Positions 34,537 to 44,313 are shown, numbered from the stretch's first letter. The stretch is 64,000 nucleotides of DNA from Palsa-1150 sp964531095 (GCA_964531095.1 CAZHED010000023.1:27642-91641), one strand, 5' to 3'. Notes: generated from the sequence alone by a model not told the origin. Translations and numbers: made by a program.

Positions 34537-35310
34537 TTACGGCTCGTCGTCCTTGGCGGCAGGAGGAGTGCTTCCAGCCCCGGGCGCGGCCCGCTCTTGC
34601 ATCATGTGCTCGTGGTGGTGGGCAAAACCTCGGGCCGCGCGGCGCGCCTTCAGAAACTCGGCGAAACCGACGACCATGTCGAGGTCGCGGGGCCCGAGCG
34701 CGTCGCCCAGCTCCTTCAGGTGCTGCCGCAGACTCTCCGCGTTTCGTGTTCGCCTGCCGCCCGAAGATTTCGGACCTTCCTCGACCGAGTCGGCAGGCGC
34801 TTCGACTTCCGGCTCCGGAGCGGGATCCGCCCAGGCGGGCCGGTTGACCGGCTTGATGGCGTGTGCGGCGAGCCACGCCTCCATGAACGTGCGCAAGCGC
34901 TCGCTTCGGAACGTGAACCAGCGTTCGCGTTCCGGCCCGTACGTCATGAGCACGTCTTTGAAGCGGCGGAACGCACCCTTTCCGTCGATCGCCTGCATGA
35001 GCTTTCCGCGGGACTCGCTATTTTCCACCATTGGAATGAAGCGCTCCATCCAGCGGTACTGCTCGCGAGAGCTGACCGGATCAATGCGCAGGTAGTTGGC
35101 GTCGGAAGCGATGCGCACGTGCATCTGCGGATCGGCGACGCCGTCGACGACGCGCAAGACCTCGCCGGTCGCCAAATGCAAATAGCTGTGCACCTCGGGT
35201 GCGTTGTTTTCGAATGCGTCTTCGAGTGCCTCCCAATCAACGGGCACCTCTCGTACGGGACCGGACGCGACATCCGCGCCCGGGTGTTCCCCGGCGTCAC
35301 TGCTGGCCAT
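34537..35310 (-). CDS. UPF0158-family protein
   Basis: 257 residues. The N-terminal half (about 22-155) matches UPF0158: VDWEALEDAFE, SYLHLATGEVLRV, RWMERFIPMVE and FKDVLMTYGPERERWFTFR. The C-terminal half is an acidic/Pro linker followed by a helical GRRTRNAESLRQHLKELGDAL segment. Cytoplasmic; function unknown in the family. First gene of a two-gene unit. Confidence 0.8.
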   Translation of the reverse strand: MASSDAGEHPGADVASGPVREVPVDWEALEDAFENNAPEVHSYLHLATGEVLRVVDGVADPQMHVRIASDANYLRIDPVSSREQYRWMERFIPMVENSESRGKLMQAIDGKGAFRRFKDVLMTYGPERERWFTFRSERLRTFMEAWLAAHAIKPVNRPAWADPAPEPEVEAPADSVEEGPKSSGGRRTRNAESLRQHLKELGDALGPRDLDMVVGFAEFLKARRAARGFAHHHEHMMQERAAPGAGSTPPAAKDDEP

Positions 35311-35556
35311 GGATTTCCCTTCCTCTCAAGCACGGAAGCGCGGACCGAACGCAAATCGGCCTCGGGCGTCGTCACCGCGTCGCCGCCGCTCGGGCAGGAG
35401 CGGGCGGCGCGCTACTTCAAGCTAAGACGTACGGTGAGGATTGCACGCTGGGGCCGCTCTTGGAAGAGCCGTCTCCCGGCTGGCGGCACGGGTCGAGCAC
35501 CGCCCGGCCGAAGTTTCGTCGGACTTCTGCCCCGCGGGACTAGCCCCGTCCGTCGG

Positions 35557-37047
35557 CTAGAGCGTCTTCGTGCGCCGCAGCGCGTCTTCCCAGCGGCGAA
35601 GGTGGCTGGATCGCTCGGTATCCGACATGCGGGGCCGGAATTCGGCCTGCACCGACGTCATTTTCGCCACCTCTTCCAGACTGCCGAATAGCCCCGCCCC
35701 CATTCCCGCGAGCATCCCGGCGCCCCGCGCCGTCGACTCGACGTCGGCCGGACGTTCGACGACGACGCCCGCCACATCCGCTTGAAACTGCATCAGCAGG
35801 TCGTTCTGCGCCGCTCCACCGTCGACGCGCAGGCGTTGCAACGGGCGTCGCGCGTCTTTGACCATCGCGTCGAGCAAGTCACGCACTTCGAAGGCGATCC
35901 CCTCCAAGGTCGCGCGCGCGATGTGCGCGGCGGTCGTGGCGCGCGTCAGCCCCGTGATCGCGCCCCGCGCATCCTGGTCCCAATGAGGAGCGCCCAGCCC
36001 GGCAAGAGCCGGCACGAAGACGACCCCGTCGCTCGATGGCACCGTGCGCGCGAGCGACTCGATGTCTTGGGCACTCCGGATGATGCCCAGCCCGTCGCGC
36101 AGCCATTGCACCGCGGCGCCGGCGATGAACGCGCTTCCCTCGAGCGCGTAGGTGGTGGCCCCGGCGATTCGCCATGCCGCTGTGGTCACGAGCCCATGAT
36201 CGCTGAGTGTGGGACGGCTTCCGATGTTCATGAGGGCGAAGGCGCCGGTGCCGTATGTGCACTTCGCGTCGCCTTCGCGGAAGGCGGCTTGGCCGAACAG
36301 CGCTGCTTGTTGGTCGCCTGCCATCCCAGCGATCGGAACGCCGTCCGGCAGGAAAGCCACCCCCTTCGTCCGCCCGATGACCTCTGCGTTGCCGACGATC
36401 TTCGGCAGAACGCTCGCGGGCACCCGAAACACCTCCAATAGCTCGGGGTCCCATTCCGCGCGCGCGAGGTTCATCAGCAGCGTCCGTGAAGCGTTGGTCA
36501 CGTCCGTGGCGTGAACGACGCCTCCGGTGAGCTGGCTGACGAGGAAGCAATCGATCGTGCCGAACGCAAGCTCCCCCGCTTCCGCGCGCGCACGCGCGCC
36601 GTTCACATGATCGAGGAGCCACGCGATCTTGGTCGCGCTGAAGTACGCGTCAATGACCAAGCCCGTCTTTTCGCGGACACGCGCGACCAGCCGTTCGTCT
36701 TTCTTGAGCGCGTCGCAGACGTCCGCGGTGCGACGGCATTGCCAGACGATCGCAAGGTCGATGGGCCGTCGCGTCGCCCGGTCCCAGAGGAGCGTGGTCT
36801 CGCGCTGGTTGGTGATGCCGATCGCGGCGACGTCTTCTCCGCGCGCGCCGGCGCTCCTGATCGCGCCCCGCACGCTGGCTTCGACGGTCGCCCAGATTTC
36901 GTCTGCGTCGTGCGAGACCCATCCCGCCCTCGGGAAGTGCTGGGGCAGCTCGGTAGTCGCGCGGCCCAGCGTTTTGCCGTCCAATGAAAGCACCAGGGCC
37001 GTCGTCCCCGTCGTCCCTTGATCGATTGCGAGCAGGTGCTTCGACAT
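35557..37047 (-). CDS. glpK: Glycerol kinase
   Basis: 496 residues, normal GlpK length. Phosphorylates glycerol to sn-glycerol 3-phosphate with ATP. FGGY signatures are visible: AIDQGTTGTTALV at the N-terminus, GITNQRETT, IVWQCRRT, the active-site DQQAALFGQ, KCTYGTGAF, and LRVDGGAAQNDLLMQFQAD near the C-terminus. ATG 37047 is the family start (MSKHLLAIDQGTT). It lies 10 bp after the ABC1-kinase gene, so the two are probably co-transcribed. No glpF or glpD nearby. Confidence 0.95.
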   Translation of the reverse strand: MSKHLLAIDQGTTGTTALVLSLDGKTLGRATTELPQHFPRAGWVSHDADEIWATVEASVRGAIRSAGARGEDVAAIGITNQRETTLLWDRATRRPIDLAIVWQCRRTADVCDALKKDERLVARVREKTGLVIDAYFSATKIAWLLDHVNGARARAEAGELAFGTIDCFLVSQLTGGVVHATDVTNASRTLLMNLARAEWDPELLEVFRVPASVLPKIVGNAEVIGRTKGVAFLPDGVPIAGMAGDQQAALFGQAAFREGDAKCTYGTGAFALMNIGSRPTLSDHGLVTTAAWRIAGATTYALEGSAFIAGAAVQWLRDGLGIIRSAQDIESLARTVPSSDGVVFVPALAGLGAPHWDQDARGAITGLTRATTAAHIARATLEGIAFEVRDLLDAMVKDARRPLQRLRVDGGAAQNDLLMQFQADVAGVVVERPADVESTARGAGMLAGMGAGLFGSLEEVAKMTSVQAEFRPRMSDTERSSHLRRWEDALRRTKTL

Positions 37048-37057
37048 GGTGTCGAGG

Positions 37058-38710
37058 TTAGCGTCTTCCGCTCGGTCGGGAGAAGACGCTCGACAGGACC
37101 AAGAGCACGGCGGCCGCGCCTGCCACACCACCGAACCCGCGCGCGAGCTCCGCCTCATGCCGCCGCCAACTCTCGAGTGCCTCGACGGCCGCGAAGAGGC
37201 CGATTGCCGTGTAGATGAGCTGCCGGCCGGCCACGTAAATAGTCCGCGCCCCGTCCTGAAGTCCGCGCACGCGAACCTCGATTTCGCCGCGGTTGGCCTT
37301 CACCAAGTAGCGACGCATGTCTTCAGGCAGCGTCATCGCGCTCATCGCCATGTCGCGGACCGCCTCCATCGCAATCTGCGCGAAATCGCGGTTGCCGAGG
37401 ACGAAGTCGCGCAAGTAAGGCTGGATGATGGCGACCGGGTTCAGCTCCGGGTCGAGAAGCGAGCACGAGCCGTACAAGAGGAGCAGCGTCCGTTCGAGAA
37501 GCACCCAGTCCTTCGGGATGTGGAATGCACCCGAGAGCTCGCGCAGGCCGATGTTCATGCGTCGCAGGTCCAGCAGGTTTTCGAACCCGCGCTGCGGGTC
37601 GATCCGGATGTCTTTCAAGTTGAAGCTGTCGAGGCGCACCTCTTCTTGGAAGCGCCTGTGGAAGTACTCGATGATTTTCTCGCTGACCGCCTCGTCGCTC
37701 GTGCGTGAAATGAACCCCATCTTGCGGAGCGACTTGACGAGCCGGTCGGTGTCCCTGCGGAGCACCCCCTCCAAGAACTCTGGAATTCCCTCGCGCATCT
37801 GGGGACTCAGCTCGGCGACTGCCCCGAAATCGAGCAGCACGATGGCGCCGTCGCTACGGACCAGCACGTTTCCCGGGTGCGGATCGGCGTGATAGACGCC
37901 ATCGACGAAGATCATCTGGCAGTAGAGGCGAACGAGCCGCTTAGCCAGATCGCGCTTGTCCACGCCGAGCGCGCCGATCGCGGCGGCGTCGCTTACCTTC
38001 ACCCCTTCGACGTAGGTGGTCGTGAGGATGCGCTTCGTGCAGAGCTCGCGCGCCGGAAAGGGAAAGACGACGTTCGGGTCATTGACGAAGTTCTTCGCGA
38101 TGCGCTCGATGTTGTCGGCCTCGAGGGCGAAGTCGAGCTCCTGCGACAAGAGCGCCTTGACCTGGTGATAGTAGGCGTCGAGTCCCTGCACCGGGACGAA
38201 CCACTGTACGATCCCCAGGATCCGACGGATCGTGGTGAGATCGAGGCGCACGATCCGATCGATGTCGCGGTGCTGGACTTTGACCGCGACCTTCCGGCCG
38301 TCGACCAGTCGCGCTGCGTGCACTTGGCCCAAAGACGCGCTGGCGATCGGTTCCCGATCGAGCGTCGCGATCGCGCCCATTCGTGCGCCTAGCTCGCTCT
38401 CCAGCCGCTCCGCGATTTCTGCGTAGGGCCGAGGGGGCACCTGGTCCTGCAACGCCTCGAGCTCGGCTCGGAACTCGGGCGGCAAAAAATTGGCCATGAT
38501 CGACAGGAGCTGCCCCACCTTGATGAACAGGCCCTGGAGCCGCAGGATCGTCGAGTAGACGCGGCGTGCATTGCGCGTGTGGACGTCGCTGACCCGCGCG
38601 TCGCGCCATGCACGGCCGAAAAAGCGCGCCCGCGCGGCGAACCACATGTAGCTCGCAATGACGAGGAAGGTCGTCGAGTAAGCGCGCACGAAGCGCAGGT
38701 TGCCGGTCAT
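37058..38710 (-). CDS. ABC1/UbiB/COQ8-like atypical kinase
   Basis: 550 residues. The family-specific KxGQ motif (LFIKVGQLLSIMANFLP), the Ala-rich loop SASLGQVHAA, Lys in VAVKVQ, ExD (ELDFALEADN), HADPHPGN and LLDFG are all present, so it looks active. Two C-terminal hydrophobic helices (about 495-540) anchor it to the membrane. UbiB proteins support ubiquinone or lipid metabolism; the real substrate is unclear. Upstream of glpK in the same unit. The start lacks a clear ribosome site. Confidence 0.9.
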   Translation of the reverse strand: MTGNLRFVRAYSTTFLVIASYMWFAARARFFGRAWRDARVSDVHTRNARRVYSTILRLQGLFIKVGQLLSIMANFLPPEFRAELEALQDQVPPRPYAEIAERLESELGARMGAIATLDREPIASASLGQVHAARLVDGRKVAVKVQHRDIDRIVRLDLTTIRRILGIVQWFVPVQGLDAYYHQVKALLSQELDFALEADNIERIAKNFVNDPNVVFPFPARELCTKRILTTTYVEGVKVSDAAAIGALGVDKRDLAKRLVRLYCQMIFVDGVYHADPHPGNVLVRSDGAIVLLDFGAVAELSPQMREGIPEFLEGVLRRDTDRLVKSLRKMGFISRTSDEAVSEKIIEYFHRRFQEEVRLDSFNLKDIRIDPQRGFENLLDLRRMNIGLRELSGAFHIPKDWVLLERTLLLLYGSCSLLDPELNPVAIIQPYLRDFVLGNRDFAQIAMEAVRDMAMSAMTLPEDMRRYLVKANRGEIEVRVRGLQDGARTIYVAGRQLIYTAIGLFAAVEALESWRRHEAELARGFGGVAGAAAVLLVLSSVFSRPSGRR

Positions 38711-39042
38711 GGGGGGAATGCCGCGGTCGCCGTGGCAGCCGCAGCACTAACCCAGTGCAGCGCGCGTTGCTTCCTCTTTCGAGGCACCGTTCACGCGTTG
38801 CCCAGGTCGTCGTGCGGACGCTGTCCCGACTACGGGTGGGGGGAGGACCGCCCCGACTACGGGTGGGGGGCTCTACGGGGGGAGCGTCCGCGCTCCCCCC
38901 GGGTGAAAGGCGTGTAGCTGCGTCAGCCGCAGCGTAGCCCCGAAGGGATTGCAGCACAGGCCACGCCGGAGGGGCGGAGCGGAGGCTGCACGAAGACGAG
39001 ACACTTTTCCTCGCTGGGGCACTGCTGTGCCCCAATGTGTCC
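38711..39042. other. 332-bp intergenic region with hairpin repeat copy A
   Basis: No gene seen. It holds two copies of CCCGACTACGGGTGGGGGG (38825-38843, 38852-38870), a 10-bp-stem hairpin GGGGGGAGCG/CGCTCCCCCC (38877-38900), and a core related to those at 43218 and 47998. Confidence 0.75.
38825..39000 (-). repeat. Dispersed hairpin repeat, copy A
   Basis: Read on the minus strand it follows the stop of the transglycosylase-like gene (39043): a core with CCCTTCGGGG, the CAGCC/CGGCTG context, then the G-run/C-run hairpin at 38877-38900. It is a diverged relative of copies at 43.2 and 48.0 kb. Confidence 0.7.
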
Positions 39043-39600
39043 TCAGGTCTCGCTCGCCAGCTCCCGTGGCGGCGCGTGCGCCTCCCACCAGGCGCGTGCG
39101 CGCCAGACGCGGGAGCGCGAGATCTCCGCGTCGGCGAAGCAATGGCCGCTCGCATAGGCGCTCAGGCGGTCGTCGAGGGGCAGCTTCCGGCAGGCTGCGA
39201 AGGACGCCTGCAGGATGTGCAGCGCTGCCCGGAAGCACAGCTTGCGGTCTTCGATGAGCTGCCGGCCGTTCCACCCTTCGCGCGTCGCGCCGCCCCCCAC
39301 TTGCACTTGCATCAAACAATACGAGTGGCCGTGATCGCCGCGACGGGTCCCCTCGTCGACCCGTCTGCTGAACGAGCTTTCGTAGGATGCAACCGCGAGC
39401 ATGAGTACGGCCGTTTCCGTGCGCCTGTCCGGGCCCTCGAACACCGGGGCCTCGCTTTCGTCGAGGGCCACCGAAGCGACGTCGCGGGCGATGCTTTCGT
39501 AGCGTGCCAGGACGTGATCGCGCGATTCGATTGGAGCGTGCGCGTGCGGGGGCACCCACGCCAGCATCGCGGCCACGAGATACGAAACGAGACTCTCCAT
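39043..39600 (-). CDS. Secreted lysozyme/lytic-transglycosylase-like protein
   Basis: 185 residues. The ATG at 39600 has a GGAGG site 6 nt upstream and starts a signal peptide (LVSYLVAAMLAWV). The core resembles an SLT/lysozyme fold: catalytic-type Glu74 in AVASYESSFS, followed by HGHSYCLMQVQVG (as S-x-G-L-M-Q in SLT enzymes), AALHILQASFAAC, and YASGHC near the end. Would cleave peptidoglycan glycan strands in the periplasm. Cys residues may pair. Confidence rests on the Glu and the LMQV motif only. Confidence 0.65.
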   Translation of the reverse strand: MESLVSYLVAAMLAWVPPHAHAPIESRDHVLARYESIARDVASVALDESEAPVFEGPDRRTETAVLMLAVASYESSFSRRVDEGTRRGDHGHSYCLMQVQVGGGATREGWNGRQLIEDRKLCFRAALHILQASFAACRKLPLDDRLSAYASGHCFADAEISRSRVWRARAWWEAHAPPRELASET

Positions 39601-39859
39601 GCGTCACCTCCTCCACGAAGCGAGCCCCTCTTTACGCTGAGCTCGACCGTTCGGGCACCCCAGGCAACGTACGCGCCAGACTTCGTTGGCACGCCACGTG
39701 ACGGCGAGACACGATGCTCTCTGCGGGACACTCGAAGTAAGCCCGCTTGAAGTGGAGATGTCCTTTGCCGTCCATTGTGTACGGCGGCCGCAGTCCGCCC
39801 GCCCCGGAGCTATGGGGCCGCTTAGTGAACTTCGTGGCGAGCGGCGAGGACCGAGCGCG

Positions 39860-41203
39860 TCAGTCGACGCCGGACCACCCCTCGACGAAGTCCGCAAGCT
39901 CCGTGTCCTCCCCGCGGAGGAGCCCGATCGCTACCACGTTCAGCCTCTCCGGACGTGTGAGCTGCCGCGCGGCTTCGCGCACCTCCGCGCTGCTCACGGC
40001 CACGAGCTCGGCGACGTGCTGCTCCGGCGTGGTGAACCGTTCGAACAACGTCCCGGCCGCGTAAAACGACGCGGAGTCCTCCGCGGAATCGGCAAGGCCC
40101 CTCGCGTCCCATGCGATGCGGCGGCGCGCCTTCTCGAGCTCGTCGTCGCCGGGCCCTTCCCGCGCGAGCTCCTCGAACATGGCCAGCACTTCGCGGGTCA
40201 CGAGCGCCGCGCGCTTGTGCTGCACGCCCGCTGCAACGTCGATGACGCCGTCGTCTTCGTAGCAGTCGTAGGCGGCCGAGACGTCGTAGCAAAGCCCGCG
40301 CGCGTCGCAGAGGCGGTGGTAGAGACGCGTCGACATCCCGTCGTCGACGATGCGCATCAGCACGTCCAGCGCGGGGCGCAGCGGGTGGCCTTCGGCGAAG
40401 GCGCGGAAGCAGACGCGCAGCTCCGTCTGGCTCGAAACGTTGTCGACCATCTGGAAGCGCGCCCTCTTTTGGGCGTGCCTCGGCGGCTCGGACGTGATGC
40501 GCTCGCCGCGTGCCAACGCGCCAAAGTCGCGCTCGGCGAGGCGCAGCGCCAGGTCCGGATCGACGGGCCCAGCGAAGGCCAGGACCGTGTTGTCGGCCGT
40601 ATAGTGGCGCGCGTGCCAAACACGCAGCGCGCCTTCGTCGAACGACCGCACCTGGGCCTCGCTGCCGGTGATGGTGAAGCCTAGCGGATGATCACGGTAA
40701 ATGAGCGCGCGCGAGAGGTTGTCCGCGTCGACCTGCCGCCCTTCGTCGTCCAGATCCTCGAGGATCTCCTCGAGGACGATTCCGCGCTCTATGTCGATGT
40801 CCAGAAATGCGGGTTGCGACAAGACCTCGCCGAAGAGGCCGCAGGCGGTGTCCAGGGACTCGGGCGGCAACGTCAGGGAAAAGATGCCGTGGTCGACCTG
40901 GGTCGACGCAAAGAGAGAACCCCCCAACCGTTCGAACGAAAGGTTCACCGCGTGCGCGCTCGGCACACGGCGCGTGCCCCGGTAGATCATGTGCTCGAGG
41001 AAGTGGCTGATTCCGTTGTCGTGAGGCGTTTCGAAGCGAGACCCCACCCGAGCCCAAAGCGCGAGGTGCACGCGATGAAGCTGCGGCAGCGGAACGACGA
41101 CGACGCGGAGGCCGTTGCTGGCCAGCGTGGCCGTACGAGCGTTCATCGCCTCCGCCCCTGGCCTGGTCGCCTCGAAACGCGGCCCAGTGTGCTCAGTACT
41201 CAT
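39860..41203 (-). CDS. M16-family zinc metalloprotease
   Basis: 447 residues from ATG 41203, which lies inside the end of the PpiD-like gene (11-nt overlap); ATG 41146, next to GGAGG, is an alternative. The inverted zinc motif HFLEH gives His67, Glu70 and His71, with a further Glu in VLEEILEDL. An N-terminal catalytic half and a C-terminal non-catalytic half are of normal size for bacterial M16 (pitrilysin/MPP-like) peptidases. No signal peptide. Coupled to a periplasmic foldase gene, which suggests a protein-quality role, by inference. Confidence 0.88.
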   Translation of the reverse strand: MSTEHTGPRFEATRPGAEAMNARTATLASNGLRVVVVPLPQLHRVHLALWARVGSRFETPHDNGISHFLEHMIYRGTRRVPSAHAVNLSFERLGGSLFASTQVDHGIFSLTLPPESLDTACGLFGEVLSQPAFLDIDIERGIVLEEILEDLDDEGRQVDADNLSRALIYRDHPLGFTITGSEAQVRSFDEGALRVWHARHYTADNTVLAFAGPVDPDLALRLAERDFGALARGERITSEPPRHAQKRARFQMVDNVSSQTELRVCFRAFAEGHPLRPALDVLMRIVDDGMSTRLYHRLCDARGLCYDVSAAYDCYEDDGVIDVAAGVQHKRAALVTREVLAMFEELAREGPGDDELEKARRRIAWDARGLADSAEDSASFYAAGTLFERFTTPEQHVAELVAVSSAEVREAARQLTRPERLNVVAIGLLRGEDTELADFVEGWSGVD

Positions 41204-43091
41204 CTTCTTCGTCGCTGGCGCTTCCCGCCCCGCCGTCCACGCGCGGCTCGTCGATGTACGACGCGTCCACTTTGATGTCGGCCTTCGCCTGCTCGCGCAG
41301 GCGTTTGACGTACAGCGAGAGGGCCTCGTCGCGCTTCGCGCGGAGCAGATCTTCCTCGAACGTATCGCGCTGCTTCTGGAATTCGTCGTCCGTCGCGATC
41401 TTGTGCTGCTTGAGCTGAACGACAACGAAGCCCTCGGCCGTGCGGACTGGCTCGGCCAGGACCGCCCCTTCCTCGCCCGAGAAGGCGAACGCGACGACGC
41501 TCGTCGTGCCTTCGGGCGAGAGGCCCGGGAAGGGATCGCCCCCGCCGTTGAACGCGCTGGACGTCTGCGCCTGGGGGCGGTCGGCGTCCGTGCTCGCATC
41601 GAAGCGTCGGAGCGGCGGGGACGCCGTGGCTGCTTTGTCCGTGTCGCCACCGTCCGCGGAGGGCCCCTCGGTCACGGTCCCTCCATCGCGCCCCGAAGAG
41701 GCTCTCGCGGGGGCGGTTGACGCCGCGAGCACCTTCAAGCCGACCACTTTTCCGGCGTCGCGAACGTACTGCGCCGACGCGCTCTGGACTGCATCTTCGG
41801 CGCTCTTGGCCTGACGCATCTCGTCGCCGATCTTGCGGGCGATCGACTGCGCGGCCTCCGTCGCCATCGCCTGGGCGTACATGCCGCGGGCGACATCGCG
41901 CTTCACGACCGCCTCGATCTCGGCCGCCTTCGCGGGGTCGTCCCGACTGATCAGGTGGTAGCCGAACTGGGTCTCGACGGCGCCCGCCGTCGTTTCGCCG
42001 GGTTTGAGCGCGTCAGCCGCTGCCCTGAAGGGTGCGACGAAGCCGTCGGTCTTGTCGCCGACGTCCCCGCCCTTCGCTGCGCTCCCGGCGTCATCCGAGG
42101 TCTCGCGCGCCGCCTCCGCAAACGATTGGCCTGCGCGGATGCGCGCCGAGGCCCACGACAGCTTCGCCAGCGCCAGCGCCTTCTCCTCGTCGGTCGCGCC
42201 GTACGGCAGCTTGATCAGAATGTGCCGGATGTGCCCGGCTTTCGGTGCGTCTTCGGTCTTGCGATCGCCGAACGCCTTGTCGACCTCGGATTGGTGTTGC
42301 TTGACCCAAGCGTCGACGTCCGCAGTCTTGAGGTCGACGGCCCAGCGGGCTGCCCACGATTCCTTGACCGGGACCCAGGTCACGGTCGCGGTGCTGTAGC
42401 GACGCTGGTATTCCTGCTTCGCCTCTGCCTCGCTCACGCGAACGGGTGCGCGCACGACGTCGCGCATCTTCGCCGCCAGGAGCTCGCGCGCCTGCTCTTC
42501 GCGGAACTCCGTAGTCGAGCGATTGCTCAGCTCTCGCACCCTGCGCTCGTAGACCTTCATGTCGAACGCTTTGGTCTTCGCGTCTCGGAAGTCGACCGGG
42601 ATCGCCGTGTCGCGGTCGTTGAAATGCGCCTGCGCTGCCTCTTGCGAGACCAGCCCGGCGCGCGCGTAAGACTGATACATTTCGAGCACGATCGACTGAG
42701 CCACCGCGGGGTCGGCCGCAGGGACACTCGCTCGCACGTATCCCGCGTAGAGCTGATCGGTCACCTCCGCGTCGGTCACCCCGATGCCGAGTCGCTTTGC
42801 CTCGTCGTCCAGGAGCTCACGCTCGATCAGTCCATCGAGCGCGATGCGCTTGAGGTTCAACTTGCGCGATTGGCTGCTGCTTCGGGACGGGACCAGGATC
42901 CGGTACGCCGATCCGAAGTCTTTCGGATCGATGCAGCGCCCGCGGACCCTGGCGGCGCATCGCTCGGTCAGCGAAGCCGTTCGCGAAGTGGCGTTCGGGC
43001 GGAAACTGATGACGAACGCGAGAATCGTCGCGACGATGACGGCACCGTAAATGACGTTCGAAAGGCCGCGCTGACGGAAGAAGTCGAGCAT
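41193..43091 (-). CDS. PpiD-like membrane-anchored parvulin foldase
   Basis: 632 residues. One N-terminal membrane helix (about 13-32, NVIYGAVIVATILAFVI), a SurA-N/PpiD helical chaperone region (about 60-265), one parvulin PPIase domain (about 285-385: HIRHILIKLP, GGDVGDKT, FGYHLI) and an Ala/Asp-rich linker (about 455-520). The C-terminal part resembles a decayed second rotamase (VRTAEGFVVVQLK). PpiD-type proteins assist folding of exported proteins. ATG 43091 is preferred; ATG 43124 adds 11 basic residues. First gene of the unit with M16. Confidence 0.87.
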   Translation of the reverse strand: MLDFFRQRGLSNVIYGAVIVATILAFVISFRPNATSRTASLTERCAARVRGRCIDPKDFGSAYRILVPSRSSSQSRKLNLKRIALDGLIERELLDDEAKRLGIGVTDAEVTDQLYAGYVRASVPAADPAVAQSIVLEMYQSYARAGLVSQEAAQAHFNDRDTAIPVDFRDAKTKAFDMKVYERRVRELSNRSTTEFREEQARELLAAKMRDVVRAPVRVSEAEAKQEYQRRYSTATVTWVPVKESWAARWAVDLKTADVDAWVKQHQSEVDKAFGDRKTEDAPKAGHIRHILIKLPYGATDEEKALALAKLSWASARIRAGQSFAEAARETSDDAGSAAKGGDVGDKTDGFVAPFRAAADALKPGETTAGAVETQFGYHLISRDDPAKAAEIEAVVKRDVARGMYAQAMATEAAQSIARKIGDEMRQAKSAEDAVQSASAQYVRDAGKVVGLKVLAASTAPARASSGRDGGTVTEGPSADGGDTDKAATASPPLRRFDASTDADRPQAQTSSAFNGGGDPFPGLSPEGTTSVVAFAFSGEEGAVLAEPVRTAEGFVVVQLKQHKIATDDEFQKQRDTFEEDLLRAKRDEALSLYVKRLREQAKADIKVDASYIDEPRVDGGAGSASDEEDEY

Positions 43092-43192
43092 TCGGCGAGC
43101 CCGTGTAACACGGGCGCCCGTCAACGCCTAGGGCGCGGTGGACGGCGGCGCACTAGTCCCGTGTTTGCGGCTGGGGGTCGGGGGGTGGGTCG

Positions 43193-43296
43193 GGGGGAGC
43201 GGCCGCGCTCCCCCTATGTGCAAGTCGTTTGCTCGCGTAAGCTTCAATCGCTTCAGCCGGAGCGGAGCCCCGAAGGGGCGCAGCGCAGGCTGCACG
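43193..43296 (-). repeat. Dispersed hairpin repeat, copy B
   Basis: Contains the 79-bp core (43218-43296) that differs from the core at 47998-48076 by about two bases, plus the hairpin GGGGGAGCG/CGCTCCCCC (43193-43214). Read on the minus strand it starts 3 bp after the stop of the gene at 43300. In RNA the core forms CCCC-UUCG-GGGG. Confidence 0.88.
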
Positions 43297-43299
43297 AGA

Positions 43300-43734
43300 C
43301 TAGCAGCGCTTTTCGAGGCAGAGCGCGAACTTCAGCTCGGCCAAAGCGTCGTCCAGCGCGGGGGCGCGCTTCGCGTACGTGATTTCGTAGAACGTGTCGA
43401 GGGTGCGCCCGCCGTCGCTGGGGTCGGTCACGGGCGTCACGGCCGTCGCCACCTCTGCAAAGCCGACCGCCACTGCGGGAACCGCAAGGCGCCTCACGCG
43501 CTCGAAGATGTGAAGGTCGTCCTCGTTGGGGAAGTCGACCTTTTGTGCGCGGAGCACGACGCGGACTTCGAGCGGGTCGCCGACACGGAGTCGAACGCCC
43601 GAATCCATGATGAGGTTCTCGCGGGGCCGTTCGGCGAGGACCACCTCTTCGCCTCGCGACCGGAACAACTCGAAGCCTGCGTCCGTGAGCGCCTTCTTGA
43701 TCCGCGCCGCGTCGTTGGGGGGTGAATCCGGCAT
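43300..43734 (-). CDS. Conserved-looking hypothetical protein
   Basis: 144 residues from ATG 43734 (an upstream ATG at 43776 is less likely). Mixed alpha/beta with KKALTDAGFELFRSRGEEVVLAERPRENLIMDSGVRLRV and a C-terminal TFYEITYAKRAPALDDALAELK helix. No signal peptide and no motif I recognise. Codon use is like its neighbours, so it is probably a real gene. Followed directly by hairpin repeat copy B. Confidence 0.6.
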   Translation of the reverse strand: MPDSPPNDAARIKKALTDAGFELFRSRGEEVVLAERPRENLIMDSGVRLRVGDPLEVRVVLRAQKVDFPNEDDLHIFERVRRLAVPAVAVGFAEVATAVTPVTDPSDGGRTLDTFYEITYAKRAPALDDALAELKFALCLEKRC

Positions 43735-43929
43735 CGTTTGGGGTGCGAGGCCGCAAGGCGTCGAAACCCAACGCAAAGCTTCTTCGGGGAGAGAGCGTGC
43801 GTCAAGAGGTTCTTCCCTGCCTCCTCACGCGACATGCTCGCGCGACATGCGACCGATTGCCGGCGATTGCGGCGGCCGCCGCGGGCCGGGGGCCAGAAGT
43901 GGGCGCGCTGCTATCCTCGTTGGCACACC

Positions 43930-44280
43930 GTGACCAAGGCCAAGGGGCCGACACCCGCAACCCATGTCGACGCCGATCCGGACGCTTCCCGCCGAGGTGG
44001 GCCGCGTCACGGCGTCAGCATGCGTGTCACTCTGACGGCCCAGTCGGGCGAGGTCCTCACGGGATGGGCGCTCAACGTGAGTCGCGGGGGAGTGCGCGTG
44101 ATTCTCGATGGAATGGTCGAGCTGGGCTGCGAGCTCGAAGTCAGTCTGAGCACGGGCGCCGACCCAGTCACCTCGTGCGGGGGGCGCGTCGTCTGGGTCC
44201 AGGAAGAGCCGGACGGGATCGTGTGCGGAATCGAGCTTCACGACGCGGCCACCCGCGAGGGCGGCGGTCGCTCCCCTTAA
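43930..44280 (+). CDS. PilZ-domain protein (possible c-di-GMP receptor)
   Basis: 116 residues from GTG 43930. PilZ signatures are seen: an Arg-rich switch RRGGPRHGVSMRV and NVSRGGVRV (the NxSxGG motif), followed by the beta-barrel with GRVVWVQEEPDGIVCGIEL. It may bind cyclic di-GMP, though the RxxxR part is not perfect. Stand-alone PilZ adaptors act on motility, polysaccharide or development. The gene next door (44314) follows closely and may be co-transcribed. Confidence 0.78.
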   Translation: MTKAKGPTPATHVDADPDASRRGGPRHGVSMRVTLTAQSGEVLTGWALNVSRGGVRVILDGMVELGCELEVSLSTGADPVTSCGGRVVWVQEEPDGIVCGIELHDAATREGGGRSP

Positions 44281-44313
44281 GCGGGCGCGATGTGGCAAAG
44301 TGCGGCCTCGCGC

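Noticed and set aside
39686..40684. Long plus-strand open frame antisense to the M16 protease gene
   Set aside because: It mirrors the real gene; no domain or start signal, and the M16 frame has the HFLEH motif.
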